From Rotaria socialis (taxonomy: Eukaryota > Rotifera > Eurotatoria > Philodinida > Philodinidae), in the NCBI GenBank assembly GCA_905331475.1, contig CAJNYU010004256.1:124001-188000 (forward strand): a DNA stretch of 64,000 bases. Direction: 5' to 3'. The notes under the pieces are model-generated. The model was not told the DNA's origin. It did not search any database and saw nothing but the letters and a program-made list of their open reading frames with translations. Below, piece after piece: positions 38,896 through 50,583 of this stretch (the stretch's first letter is position 1; every line of letters starts with the position of its first letter). A program made the translations under genes and the position numbers.

Positions 38896-41800
38896 TCACA
38901 CGGAAGATCGTTTGACATTGACATCACGTCGAATTGGAATTAATTCAGTATTTCGCTGAAAATGAGACACATTAGTTTGTAATCTCGTTTGAGAAATAGC
39001 TTTGCCACGAACATTATTATTCACACTGTTTGCTTGTTCATAAGGTAATTTTAAAGAATTATTTGACGTGGATGTACGAACACGAAGATGACAAGAAGAA
39101 GAAAAGGAAGGTGGTGGTGGCCAATCATTCATTGCAGAATCATTGAATGATGTTTTAATTCCGTGTCCCGATGTTGTTGGAAACGATGTTAATTTAATTA
39201 GTGACTGTCGATAATAATCAGCATTGGACGGTTTGGATTCTGATAAAACTTGTTTCATTACCATCGAATCAAAACGTTGCATTGGTACGAGATGAGCAAT
39301 TTTTCCTGGCATACGTCGAACAGTAAATTTTTTACGTTCTCTTTTTCTAAGTCTAAAACATGAACAACAATGGCATGGTTCCGATTCAGATGGAGTTAAT
39401 TCAGTTGATAAATAATCATATTGATCCGAGATTAAAGAAGGAATGAGTGCACCTAAATAAAATAAATAAATAATAATAAAAAATTTGTTCTAATTAGTAT
39501 CTCTCGTATATCGATACCATTTGGACTAATAATATCGCTATCAAATCTTAGTGAATTACGTGCAACTGCTGATTGTATTTCTTCACGACGTTCATCTTCA
39601 GTGTTCATCGTTAAAAATCTTAGAACAAGCAAATTCATTGATGATGCAACCACTGTTAAACCAAACAGAATAAATGTCATCGATAAAACAACATAAAAGG
39701 CATTCGTATTTAATGCTTCATTTGTTTGTAAAGCAACAAAATCACCAAAACCTAATATATATATATAGAGAGAGAGATGGAGAGAGACACATATATACAT
39801 ATGTATATTTAAGATAAATAAATCATTCAATAAATTTGGTTTAGCTCACCTATAGTTGTTAATGTTATAAAACAATAATAAACACAATTAAAATAACCCC
39901 ATGATTCATAATGATGAAACATAGCGGCACCGCCTGTAACGACACCAACTGCTAAAACGGTTCCAACAATAACAAGTTCAGTTTGTGTTGATTCATAATG
40001 ACGTAGTTTAATACATTTTTTTATTGATTTAATACACCAACTAGCAAAATTATTTAGACGTTCACCAACAGATTGAAACATAACTAGACAAAGCGGAATA
40101 CCAATAACAGCGTATAACATACAAAAGAATTTTCCCCAAACTGAAATAATAGGTTTTGTTTCACTTTTAATGCTAAACAAATCACTATTATTAAACTTAC
40201 TTGTAGTCGGACAAGAATGGCCATAGCCTAAAATATGCAAAGAAAAAAAAACTTTATTCATCTTTTCATTTTATTTTGTTTTTTTGTGATCGATTCTAAT
40301 TCTAAGAAGTGAACTTCTATCTTCAAGTATACCATAACAAGAACAGAGATTTATTCGAGAGAATCTCAAAGCTAATTGTATAATTGTTGTTTTTATTCGG
40401 AATGGCACATAACTCAAGAGCTTTGTGTTATAATGAAAATGTTTTTTTTTCTCTTATAGATTGAGTATATTTTCTAATAGTAAATATGTAGTGTAAATTT
40501 TTCTTTGCAACAAATTTTCATTTAGACATCGCGTTAAAAAGAATTTATATATTTAAATTCAAAAACAAAGAAAGACAGCAGAATGAATGCTGTCTACTGT
40601 TACGTGTCTTACTTTTTATTTTTGGGCTATATTTATTCTTATTTTCATTGCTTATGTTTTTCTTAAAGCTTGATACATCTAATAAATGTCAAAGAAAATT
40701 ATCAATGTGCTCGTAAAATGTCAAATATTAGCGTGAGAGAACTAAATAGCAGGTTTTATATAAATAAATGCATACGTATTCATTACATTGACCTTTTCTA
40801 TTTAAGTTCTATTAATAGCTATTTTATATCTCATTCGGTTCTTATGACTTTTAATATAGTTTCACTAACAATCATATAAATCATAATAGAAATACAAAAC
40901 AAAAAGAGTTTATGTAGATTACCCAAAGGCTGTTTTTTACTACAAATGTTTGTCAGAATGTTATAACTAAAAATAACTAATAATGGATTAATCAGACGAA
41001 CGATTTCTGTTTCATCTATATGTCATTACCTTGGCGTATGTATATGGATATATTTGTCTATGGGTGCATTCTATCAAGTATTCATTCATTACATTGATTG
41101 ACGTCATTCGCAATGCTAACAACATTCTATCATTATACTTTGACAATTGTTTTTCTCAACTGGTCTTCTATCTACTACCAAGTAATCTTTGAAATAGGTT
41201 ACATTAAACAGAGTTTCATGAGTTGAACGTTATTGGCAACGCAAGTGCGATATAATATATTGATATTTGACTAGTGTAAGTCACAAAAAATAGACGAGTA
41301 AACACTTTCTACTGCATCTACATACAATAAAGATTAATGGATGTCCTTCGAATTCGTTTTTCAAAATATTTCTCGTATTTGTTTTTGTATTTTAGCTTCA
41401 CTAGTGACAAAGAATTTCCTAATTAATTAGACCCATAAATGAACAGAATTCGAATATTAAAATCTTTGGAAAAGAAAAGGGTTGAATACTTACATTTGAC
41501 AATTTTCGGAAAATGTTTTATAGGATAATGAAGTAGACTACGATGAAAGTAACGTAAGAAAATTGATGAAATTATTTTCTTCGATGACAACAAAATACAT
41601 TCCTTTTTGTGTGATTAAGTAAGAAATTGATTACTTTCGGTGGTTAAGTCTAAATTATCTCAGTCTAAGGTAAGAGAGAAATATATTTTCTTCAGCCGTT
41701 AAAAATAATAAAATATGATAGAATTGTAGGTTCTTTTAATTGACACACAACGAGTGCCTATTGCATCTTCTTTTACGTTCGGTAAAAAACCTATTCAATC

Positions 41801-42289
41801 AAATATTTAAACATTTATAGAAACAGCAAACAAAAGGAAAAATTACTAATATTGTACATCAAAGTAACAATGACCTTGTCAAAATATCAAATAATAAAAA
41901 TACAAAACAAAACAAAATATATACCGATTAATATATCTTACCGATAGTTGTTATAACCGTTAGAGAAAAATAGAATGCTCCCGGAAATTTCCATTGTGCA
42001 CCAGCTTTATGCGGTTGATATTTGATAACGATGTCTTCTAGTTCAATGTATTCATTGTGGGATATATTATATGCACCGAGCATGCTCGCTTCAGCCAACT
42101 GATACTGCTTGCGCAACAAATCTTCTGTATTAGATTCGAGCGCGTCAAATATAGCCGCACCAACGAGCAGATAGCTGAAAGCAAAAAATTGTCAATGAAA
42201 TTTCCTATTCAAGCTAATCAAAATTCTTCGCAGACAAACCTGAATGTCGAAACAATAAGTGTTAAAGTACGAACGTTTTGTTTTTTCAT
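38896..42289 (-). CDS. KCNK3: TASK-type two-pore-domain potassium channel
   Basis: This is an acid-sensitive background K+ channel. Five exons, 42289-42240, 42174-41942, 40227-39850, 39751-39518 and 39452-38896, close in frame at 483 residues. TM1 follows the TASK start MKKQNVRTLTLIVSTF and continues SYLLVGAAIFDALES. An extracellular cap carries a glycosylation site (YNIS, where TASK-1 has one) and PHKAGAQWKFPGAFYF. The first pore is TVITTIGYGH, with the TASK pH-sensing His after the filter. GIPLCLVMFQSVGERLN follows. The second pore is TLTTIGFGDFVALQ. TM4 ends in NLLVLRFLTMNTEDERR, the typical TASK halothane-response region. The long cytoplasmic tail ends VKRSSV, matching the C-terminal 14-3-3 motif that drives surface expression of TASK-1. 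KCNK3 and KCNK9 cannot be told apart here. Confidence 0.97.
40228..41941 (-). other. 1.7 kb intron inside the first pore of the TASK gene
   Basis: The intron splits the first selectivity filter at the Gly codon of TTIG|YGH (phase 1). The second pore is also interrupted at TTIG|FGD, in the same phase, by a 98-nt intron. The sequence is AT-rich, and no embedded gene or element is seen. Confidence 0.75.
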
Positions 42290-45200
42290 ACTCGCATCAT
42301 CAACGCACCGACTCGGCCAGCATCAGATTTCCGGCGAGACTGCGCGTGCGATATTAAATATTTAGTGCTTCACCGTTCTTTTTTTTTTATCCAGTCTTCG
42401 TTTATTTTGTTGTTGTCCTGTTATAAGTAAACAACACTGTTGTAGCCTAGAAGTAATTGCCCGAAATGGTTGCAGAGTATGAGTAAATAGATGAATGGCA
42501 GAAATTGAGTTCAACCACGGTAAGAATAACTTTATTGTACGTTTGTAGGGGCTAATAGCATTGAACAACGTTCACGACCGGTGATGTTGACGCAGTATTG
42601 TTGAAATGATCACAGAGATTAGAGTAGAGGCGACATACATCACAGATAACAAGGAGTTGCAGCAAGACAAACGGGAAATCGACGCTGCGGAATTGACCAA
42701 ATTCGATGGGACACAACGACATGAGCCTATACCATTAGAATCTGTAACCCATGAGAGAAACAAAAAGAAAGAGTTAAGTGGTATGCCACCGATTTTTTTG
42801 TCTTGATGAATGATATATTGATATATATTTATTTATTTATTTATCTATAAACGCCTGTATAAGTTTATCTACCTATGCATATACATTTGAGTTCAAATGT
42901 TTTGTAGTAGCAGTAGAACAAAGTCAGTCAAAATGAGACACACAGAAGAATAACGATCGTTTGAGAAAGAACGAGTGAGAGCGGAGGACCTGACACACAC
43001 GCACACATACACGGAACGGGGAGGAACAGTCGGCTGTTTTATTTTTTTTTTTGGAAATAGTGCCAAACCAACTAATAGAAAAAGCAACAACATACAGAAA
43101 CTTCCTTCATTCTTTTTTTCCCTATTTTCCTTCTTTTTCTGTTCTCTTTTATCTTTTCTTCATGTCGCTTCCATAATTTATTACATAGAAAACGCACTGC
43201 AAGAAGCACAAGAATGATGACGACTACAACGTCGTTGTTGACGACAACGAAACGAAGTAACAGCGATGCATGATGATGATGATGGTGATGATGATGATGC
43301 AAAGAGTATTCCTAGCTATGCCAGAACGGTAGCACGTTGACTTGCATTTGCGCTCTTTCTGCACGACAAGCAACGAAGGCGACGATGATGATTTTCAGAT
43401 CACTTGGATTTTTTTTTGTTCTAATTCATTGTGTCTTCTCTCTATGCTGTGCCTGTGCAGCTATGTATGTAAGCGACCGAACAAGCAAGCGAGAAAACAC
43501 GAAGACAAACGCTTGAAGAACACATTCTAGTCTATTTAATTCTCTTTTCTATATGTCATTGCTATTAGTCGTTCTTTTTTGTTGTGCAGAACACATAAAA
43601 TAGTGAAGAATTAGATGAAGAAGATCTTCGAGCATACAAACACGGCATTGTGACAAGCCTCGAACGTCGTCATAGTAAAGAGATAAATAAATAGATACGA
43701 TATGGATTCAAGTAAACATTCAATCTCGTATTAAACGATTTTCAAGAGAGAGAATGACAACTAACTCATACAGACGATAGATACTTGAAAACTATCGGCA
43801 AATACATATTTATTTTTCTATTTTTCCCTGATGCCTTGCTGTTACCTCAATACATATTAATAGTGAACTGCTACAATTTAATTTTATCATAATAAATCTT
43901 TAATTTTTTTCTTCATTACAATATTAAAAACTTTAAAATGCACGTTGTCATTCTTTTTCACTATTCTTATTTTCCTAAAAGAAAACTAAAATGAATTAGC
44001 CAATCTTACTCTATGCTAAGATTCAGGACATAGAAAAATTGCAGGCTGAATAATATAGAATGTGCTTTGTCTCTGTGTCAGTGCTTGGGCGAATGACAAT
44101 CAATTATATATTCTTACATGTTTATATGTGTCATCGACAATTGTTGCTTGTAAGAAAAATATACGATTGAATACAGAAAGAATAATGCTGAATAATTATG
44201 ATCTACAGTGACAAAATCTATGATTTGTCCTTGTGGATTCTGCATGCGATAACATCAATGTTGTCACTTAGTCTTAAATATTGTGTTGTTTTACTGCTGA
44301 ACTATGTTGTTTTCTTTCTTCAACTGTTTGATTGAATCGTCAATGTTCGTTAGATTTACTGTAGTATGACAATGAAACAATCAATTCTCCATAGAATATA
44401 ATATTTAATTAATGGTGATCTCATTATTATTTTTAGTCGATTTTATCAATAATAATCAGAAAATCAAACGATATTGCGAAAGTGTATCTATCTGTTTCAT
44501 TTATTTTATTAATACTTTTTTTCTACGGTCATCACAATTTATTGAAATCTAACATATTATCATTATGTTAGATTTATTTGAAAAAGAGAAAGAGAAATAA
44601 CGTAATTATATACCTATTTCAATTAGACACAAAAATTATGTTGAAAATAAAAATAATTTTTCAATAAATAATTATGTGATTGACAAATGATCTCATTTCG
44701 TTTGATGGATATTTAAGCTACCATAGTATAAATGATTTCAAGTAGAAAATATATGACAAATACTTGATAAGAGTCAAAGTAACCCTGATCTATTGGTTCA
44801 CGCTGACACCTACATAACTATGTATATACTTTATGTTTAATTTCAATCATTGCAAAGAAAGTATGATATTAATTCGTGTAAAATATTCTATTTCTTATGG
44901 ATAAATATGAAAATCCTCGAGTTTGCTTGATCGATGATGTGTCATCACTTTCTTGTTATGTCAAATGATGACATCTTTTCAAACGATGTTCGTTTCTCAT
45001 GTTGTTGCATTGCATAGCAAACGAAAATTTTTCTTTTCACTCACCTTCAGTACTCTGACAGATGTTTCAAAAGGTAGTAATCAGGCATGTCAGCACGCAA
45101 AATACGTAAATATAAATGTAGTAAGCATGTGCTTTGACTTATCGGTGTTGCAGTCATTTTTCTTCGCTCTCGCATTCTTCTTTCTTCATGACTGTTTGCC

Positions 45201-46766
45201 ATCAACTTTCGTCATCATCGAGACAATCACATTGATAGACAGTCCATTAAAATAAAAAACCATTTTTTTCCTATTTTTTAGATTTTGTTATTTTTTTTGA
45301 AATAAATTAAATGATCATTACTACTACTTCCTCTCTCTTTTGTAATTATCGTCGTATTTTTTTTCTTTTTTTTCTTCTTACAGGTAGCCTAAGCTGAAAG
45401 TCAATCAGAACAAAATCGATATTTGTAAACGTGACTTTCTCATCGGCGTTACAGAAACGGAAATACTTCTAGCAAAATTCACTATAAAATCAATTATGCC
45501 TCTAAATTTTAACCAACTTGCCATGAATTGCTAAGATCAGTGTATATGTTTGATTCATCAATATCTCTGGACATGGATGAAGTGAATATTTCATAAATCC
45601 GAACAAAAACATCTATGAATAGAGGGTAAAGTAAAATAATTATCTAACTCGAACTACAACAGCAAGAATCTTTCTATTTTTTCTGTACAAAATTTTTACT
45701 GTTCTTTTTTAATATAACCAAGAAAAGTGCTAAGCACATTTGTAGTTTTTGTTTTACAGTATTCAAAGTCAAATAAAACTTACGGCTACTTTTTTTTTGT
45801 TTGAATTGGCTCATATTCAAGACCACATCTGAATTTCATTTAATTGGATAAGAAAAAAGGAGATTGAAGTCTGAGAATAATCATTTTATCTCATTATAAT
45901 AACAATACAATGTTCATGATATAAGAAGAAAAAACAGTAATTTGTGCAGCAGATATGTGAATTCGTAGAAAAATGCAGTGATTTATACAGATGATTTTGA
46001 TTTATTTTTCATAGACTAAATTCAAATTGTATTAGCATCGATGTTTTTGAACTCAAAGCAAACTGGAAAGTGAGTTAACTATTGTATTGTAAAGCTGATC
46101 AATTCAGTTTGACTGAAATCTCACATGAATATTGTTCTCATTTTTAATGATTTGGTCGACTGCGACAATTTTTTATAATTCACGCATATATTTCTCGTTT
46201 AGTACTTGATCAAAATTGAATAACTTAAAAATTACGTTAACTATTTCAATAGAATTATTAGCTAGTGTATAGAATAATAAGTAAGGCAAGACAACTAAAA
46301 TTAAGATTTTTGGTTCTACTTCTGTCTGGCAGAAATTTCAAATAGTGATAATTCGGATTTAAGTAAGTAACTAACTGTTGACAAGATTTTTAAATTATTT
46401 TTAATCATTACTAGGTATCAGATTATTTTTTTTCAGTTATAGAATGTCTTTGTTATTTAATAAATTATTTTTGAAGCTTCTACTGTCAGAGAAAAATTCT
46501 TGAAACACGATCTTTTCTGTTTTCTTTTGTTTCACATTTTCAATATATATGCGGTCATATAGAATGACGTTGATGACAGATCTCATTTTCTTATTGGTAA
46601 AAGAGGAAACGAAAACAGTGACATGTGGTTCACTCACTCTTTGTTTTATTCACAGAATACAAAAGGGGGCAACATTTGTATTATGTTGGGTTTTTCATTC
46701 TACTCGAGAAAAAAAGCAACTCTTGAAAGAAACTAAAACATTCATGAGCATACCATTTATTTTAGA
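42290..46766. other. Divergent intergenic region, TASK channel to RNF217
   Basis: 4.5 kb lies between divergent starts. The first 1.2 kb (to about 43500) is visibly richer in G+C and simple repeats (CA and ATG runs, T-rich tracts) than the rest and probably holds the TASK promoter and 5'UTR. The open frames there, including one encoding a His run, come from the repeats. The remainder is AT-rich with no supported gene. Confidence 0.55.
43270..43299 (+). repeat. (TGA)n trinucleotide repeat
   Basis: About ten ATG/TGA units with one interruption (GGTGATG) lie about 1 kb upstream of the TASK start. The reverse strand reads as a His run, which is not a gene. Confidence 0.9.
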
Positions 46767-47786
46767 ATGACTAAAGTAAATGTTACAAAGTAAGTAGCCA
46801 TATCGAACAGATCAAAAATTTGTTTTTTCTGTGAACAAGAAAATTGAATTTTTTTATTTATTTCTAGCCACATAACAACTGCGAATTTTCGTGAAAATTC
46901 AATTCATCTTACAGATCTAACTGAGTGTCCCATATGTTGTAATGGAATTCAAACGAATCAAATAAAACAGATGTCCTGTTGTGGAACAAAAATTTGTTTA
47001 TCATGTTTTGTAACTCATACAGTTACAAATATTCGTAGTGGAACGGCAAAAATTGAGTGTCCAACTTGTTCAGAACATATAAACTCATCGACAATACTAT
47101 ATAATAGTGAAATACCAGTAACAGTACGTGAACGTTATCAAGAAATTTTAGCTCGAGATTTATCCGAAAACTCAAATAATTTTATAAAATTATGTCCACA
47201 TTGCAATTTTATAACCATACTAGATGAAGACCATCCCATAATTAATCGAGAGAAGTCACGTGGTGCATCAACAGAATGGATATGCTGTGAACAATGCAGT
47301 AAGGAATGGTGTTGGCCATGTTATGCACCATCACATCCCGGTATAACATGTAGGAAATATAAAAATAGTCATACAGTACTTGATATGTGGGCTCGAATAC
47401 GTCGTTCGGATAATCAACAACGTAATGCTCAACGCTGTCCTAATTGTTCAATATATATCGAAAAAATTGATGGATGCGATCATATGGCATGTACAAAATG
47501 TAATACGAAATTTTGTTACCGTTGTGGAGGTACAATGAGATTGCCTTCTTCTATTGGACATGATGCTAAATATTCATTATTCGGCTGTAAATATAAACTT
47601 TGGCCAAATCATCCACTATTACGTTGGCTAGTACGTGGTTCAATATTTATCGGTGTTATTCTTCTTACGCCAATTGTACTAGCTGTACTTATTGCTCTTA
47701 TTGCTATAGCAATTCCAATCGTTCTTGCGATTGCTTTTTTCGCTATACCGATATATGCGTGTATTCAATGTTACAAATATGCATAA
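46767..47786 (+). CDS. RNF217: RING-between-RING E3 ubiquitin ligase, RNF217-like
   Basis: RBR ligases pass ubiquitin through a catalytic Cys in RING2. Two exons, 46767-46789 and 46868-47786, join in phase 2 (AA|C) and give 313 residues. RING1 begins ECPICCNG and continues MSCCGTKICLSCF and ECPTCSEH. The IBR zinc ligands follow (KLCPHCNF, WICCEQCSKEWCWPCY). RING2 is RCPNCSIYIEKIDGCDHMAC, with the catalytic Cys in GCDHM, then KFCYRCGG. The segment SLFGCKYKLWPNHPLLRWLVRGS and the long hydrophobic C-terminal stretch (about 275-305) match the membrane-anchored RNF217 tail. The protein is much shorter at the N-terminus than human RNF217. A TTTTAG acceptor-like site directly precedes the ATG, so an upstream 5'UTR exon or a trans-splice site is likely. 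Confidence 0.92.
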
Positions 47787-49878
47787 ATTATTTTCCAATA
47801 AACAAAGAATGAAAATTTCGTTTATTCTTTCAATCTTTGTCTTTCATGAAAGCTAAAAAAAATGTTTTTTTTCTCTCGCTCGTTTTCATTCGCACACTTG
47901 TGATATGTACTTGTTTCTCGTGACCGTGCATCTTATTTGTATTTCGTTTCCGGCAACTGATGACCGCCATGCAGCTAAGCCTTATTTTTCAAAGAGTTCT
48001 TTTTTTTGACATAATAAAACAAGAAGTACTATATTCAAATGATTGTGACTTGCAGAATTAAAATCATTTGGTTTATACACAAAAATTATTCTATGAATAT
48101 TTAGAAGAATTTCCCATCGACTTTGTATTGGTTTGTTTTTATAAGATTTGATAGTAACCGTTCAATTTCATTCAATACAAGATGAAAAATTCATTCCTAG
48201 TCATTAAAATGACTAAGAATAGTAAGAAATACCCATTGAATGAGTTTTTCTTCCATTGTTTGATTTATTTCAACTCCTAAGTGATATTTAATACCAGAAA
48301 AAAGACCTAAAATTATGGTTTTTTCTTGCGCTATAATTTTCTTGAATAATCCATACATGAGTATACGTTACTATATTGCGGGAAACCACGTTTATATTGA
48401 CCCTACGTTTCGTTGACTTTTAATTCGATCATTGTATGCGAATTCATTTCAAATGCAGTTCATACTTTATTTCATGTCATCATAAAGAGAATTTTGTACG
48501 AATGAATGAATTTGACTATGTGTTAATCGTATGAAGACAGTAACATATTTTATTTATATAACATCAATAAACAAATAAACCCTATCTTCATCATAATCCT
48601 GATTTATTTTATTATTTAATAAATCATATTCAAAATAAAACTACATATTATGAATGCATTGCTCAAGAAGAACGAAATTATCGATCTAATCAAAATGACA
48701 AAGTGAAATATCTATATTTATATAGTATTTTCTAGTCATCGATGGTACCGTTGAAATGAGCGGACAATATTGATAAACACAAATGATCAACACTCAATAC
48801 ACACTTCGAATATTTAATGCTCGGAAAAAAATTCATTAGTCAAAATATTTGAAAAAACACAGATGGGTAAACAAGCAACTATTTTCGTTTTATTCTGTCG
48901 AAATTATTATGTTACAGTTGAAGTGATGAATCATTCCTCGTCGTTGTCTCTTGATTCTAATTGTTAATGTAACAGCAACGGTAACGATTTTGAAATAATT
49001 TACTCGACTAGATCGAAAATATCGAAACTGTTTCAGTCTTCCAAACTAAAATCACTTCAATTGTATTGTGGTACTTGTTAGAAATTTTGATTGCAACTGA
49101 TTCAATTTTTATAAAAGTGTCAAGTGATGTAGACGAAAACAATTTTCATGGTTACTTTGCCGTACAAAAAAGTGTCGTTTTTTCGAATATTGATAAAAAA
49201 AATCAATGATTCTTTTCGAAACAGCCTTTGCATTTATATCTGTAACAGATATACTGACAGACATTTTCGAAATAAACCCATCGATTCGTGACAAAATGAT
49301 CATCCTGTCGATGTCCAACCATCTAAAATCGTATTTTTTCCATCCACATCATCATTTAACTAAGTGTCAATGTGAAAGTTTTTCTGTCAAAAGTGAAAAA
49401 CATAATGCTTTTCCTAGACTATAAAACTCTAGATTCAATTTTGTTTTATTAGACTTCATCACCAAAAGAAGGTGAAATTATGAATGATAAAATTTCATGG
49501 CACCAATACTCTATCGATTTCTTGCAGAGAATTTCCAAGTACCCTATGAATAAAAAGAAAACGTATTCATGACCATGTGGCATTGGCATATCGATAGTTA
49601 GTTGTCTTGTAATCAAGATACTACTGAGAGAGTACATGAAAAATAAAATATTTATAATTTTAGTGAGAAGATTTTCAAATAGCTACTAGCACGAATTTGC
49701 TTATTTTTTCTTCGAACCCATGCCAATCTCAAGGAAATATTACATTTGTCGAATGGGACTCTATCATAATTTAACTTTATGAATATATTTTTGTTCTGTG
49801 CATAGAATGTGCATTTGCTTTTCTTTATTAGCAAAATTCATTACAGAAATCAATAGCATTTAACATGAAAGCACGTTC
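47787..49878. other. Convergent intergenic region
   Basis: 2.1 kb separates the 3' ends of the RNF217-like gene (+) and the DOPA-dioxygenase-like gene (-). It is AT-rich, and the open frames of 60-70 codons have no domain. No further feature is seen. Confidence 0.6.
47797..47802 (+). terminator. Poly(A) signal of the RNF217-like gene
   Basis: AATAAA begins 11 nt after the TAA stop and is followed by T/G-rich sequence. This implies a very short 3'UTR. Confidence 0.65.
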
Positions 49879-50583
49879 TCACAAACTATCAACGCATCCG
49901 AACCATTTGCATTGTAACCATCTGAGGAAATCCAGATCAAGGGGTACTTGTTGTTTGATCCATACTGCTCGTTGTTGACTATCGTGATCACCGATCATTT
50001 CTCCTGTATTGGGATGAAATAGAACCTCGAATTCACCATGATTTGTTGACATCCATGATAATGTATCCATCAATAGTTCATTGGGTAAATAGACACCCCA
50101 TTGTCCGTATGGATGTGGTCCATCCACACCCATTACTGGATCCCAAACACACATGCGTGTACAATTATCAAATATTCCACCCATAAAACAATTTCCTTCG
50201 CATTTTTTAATGTTAAAATAGCCCATGAACTGCTCTCGAATAGCAAGAGCACGTGCAGTTACATTGGCATTTTCATGAAAGAAATAGGTATGAATATGCC
50301 ACGAATAGTAATATAATGGGTCGCTTCCAGATGGAAGACGACGTAATTGTGGATGAAAATCATTATTCGACTGTCCGGGAAGTGGTGGAAAGAACAAATC
50401 AGGATTAAGAGCTGCAGAATCACTGTCGCTAACTGGCTTGACTGCACGACTACTAACAATATTATTGTTTCGATTTTTATTGATTAATCGATCTTTGGAA
50501 CCAATGTATTCGCTTCGAAGAAAGCTATGACATTGTGCCATGGTTAACACGACCAAAATTAAAGTTACATAGTGAAGCATCAT
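49879..50583 (-). CDS. Secreted DOPA 4,5-dioxygenase-family protein
   Basis: This intronless 234-residue protein has an N-terminal signal peptide (MMLHYVTLILVVLTMAQCHS). The body matches the DOPA 4,5-dioxygenase family (Pfam DOPA_dioxygen): YYSWHIHTYFF near residue 92 with paired His, then GPHPYGQWGVYLPNELL, FEVLFHPNTGEMIGDH and AVWIKQQVPLDLDFL. In fungi such enzymes open the catechol ring of DOPA for pigment synthesis. Several Cys (KKCEGNC, DNCTRMC, LQCKWFGC) suit a disulphide-bonded secreted form. The candidate metal and acid/base His residues are kept, but activity on DOPA is not established for animal members. Lack of introns and a family best known from fungi and bacteria make horizontal origin possible. 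Two adjacent ATGs (50583, 50580) are both usable. Confidence 0.85.
   Translation of the reverse strand: MMLHYVTLILVVLTMAQCHSFLRSEYIGSKDRLINKNRNNNIVSSRAVKPVSDSDSAALNPDLFFPPLPGQSNNDFHPQLRRLPSGSDPLYYYSWHIHTYFFHENANVTARALAIREQFMGYFNIKKCEGNCFMGGIFDNCTRMCVWDPVMGVDGPHPYGQWGVYLPNELLMDTLSWMSTNHGEFEVLFHPNTGEMIGDHDSQQRAVWIKQQVPLDLDFLRWLQCKWFGCVDSL

Noticed and set aside
43072..43302. Minus-strand frame beginning with a poly-His run
   Set aside because: It is the translation of the TGA/ATG trinucleotide repeat; no conserved domain and no splice-consistent extension.
44953..45255. 100-codon plus-strand frame upstream of the RNF217-like gene
   Set aside because: Opens with a non-ATG codon, no domain, amino-acid content typical of T-rich non-coding DNA.
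46549..46770. 73-codon frame just before the RNF217-like gene
   Set aside because: Different frame from the gene and no homology; an acceptor-like site splits it from the ATG at 46767.
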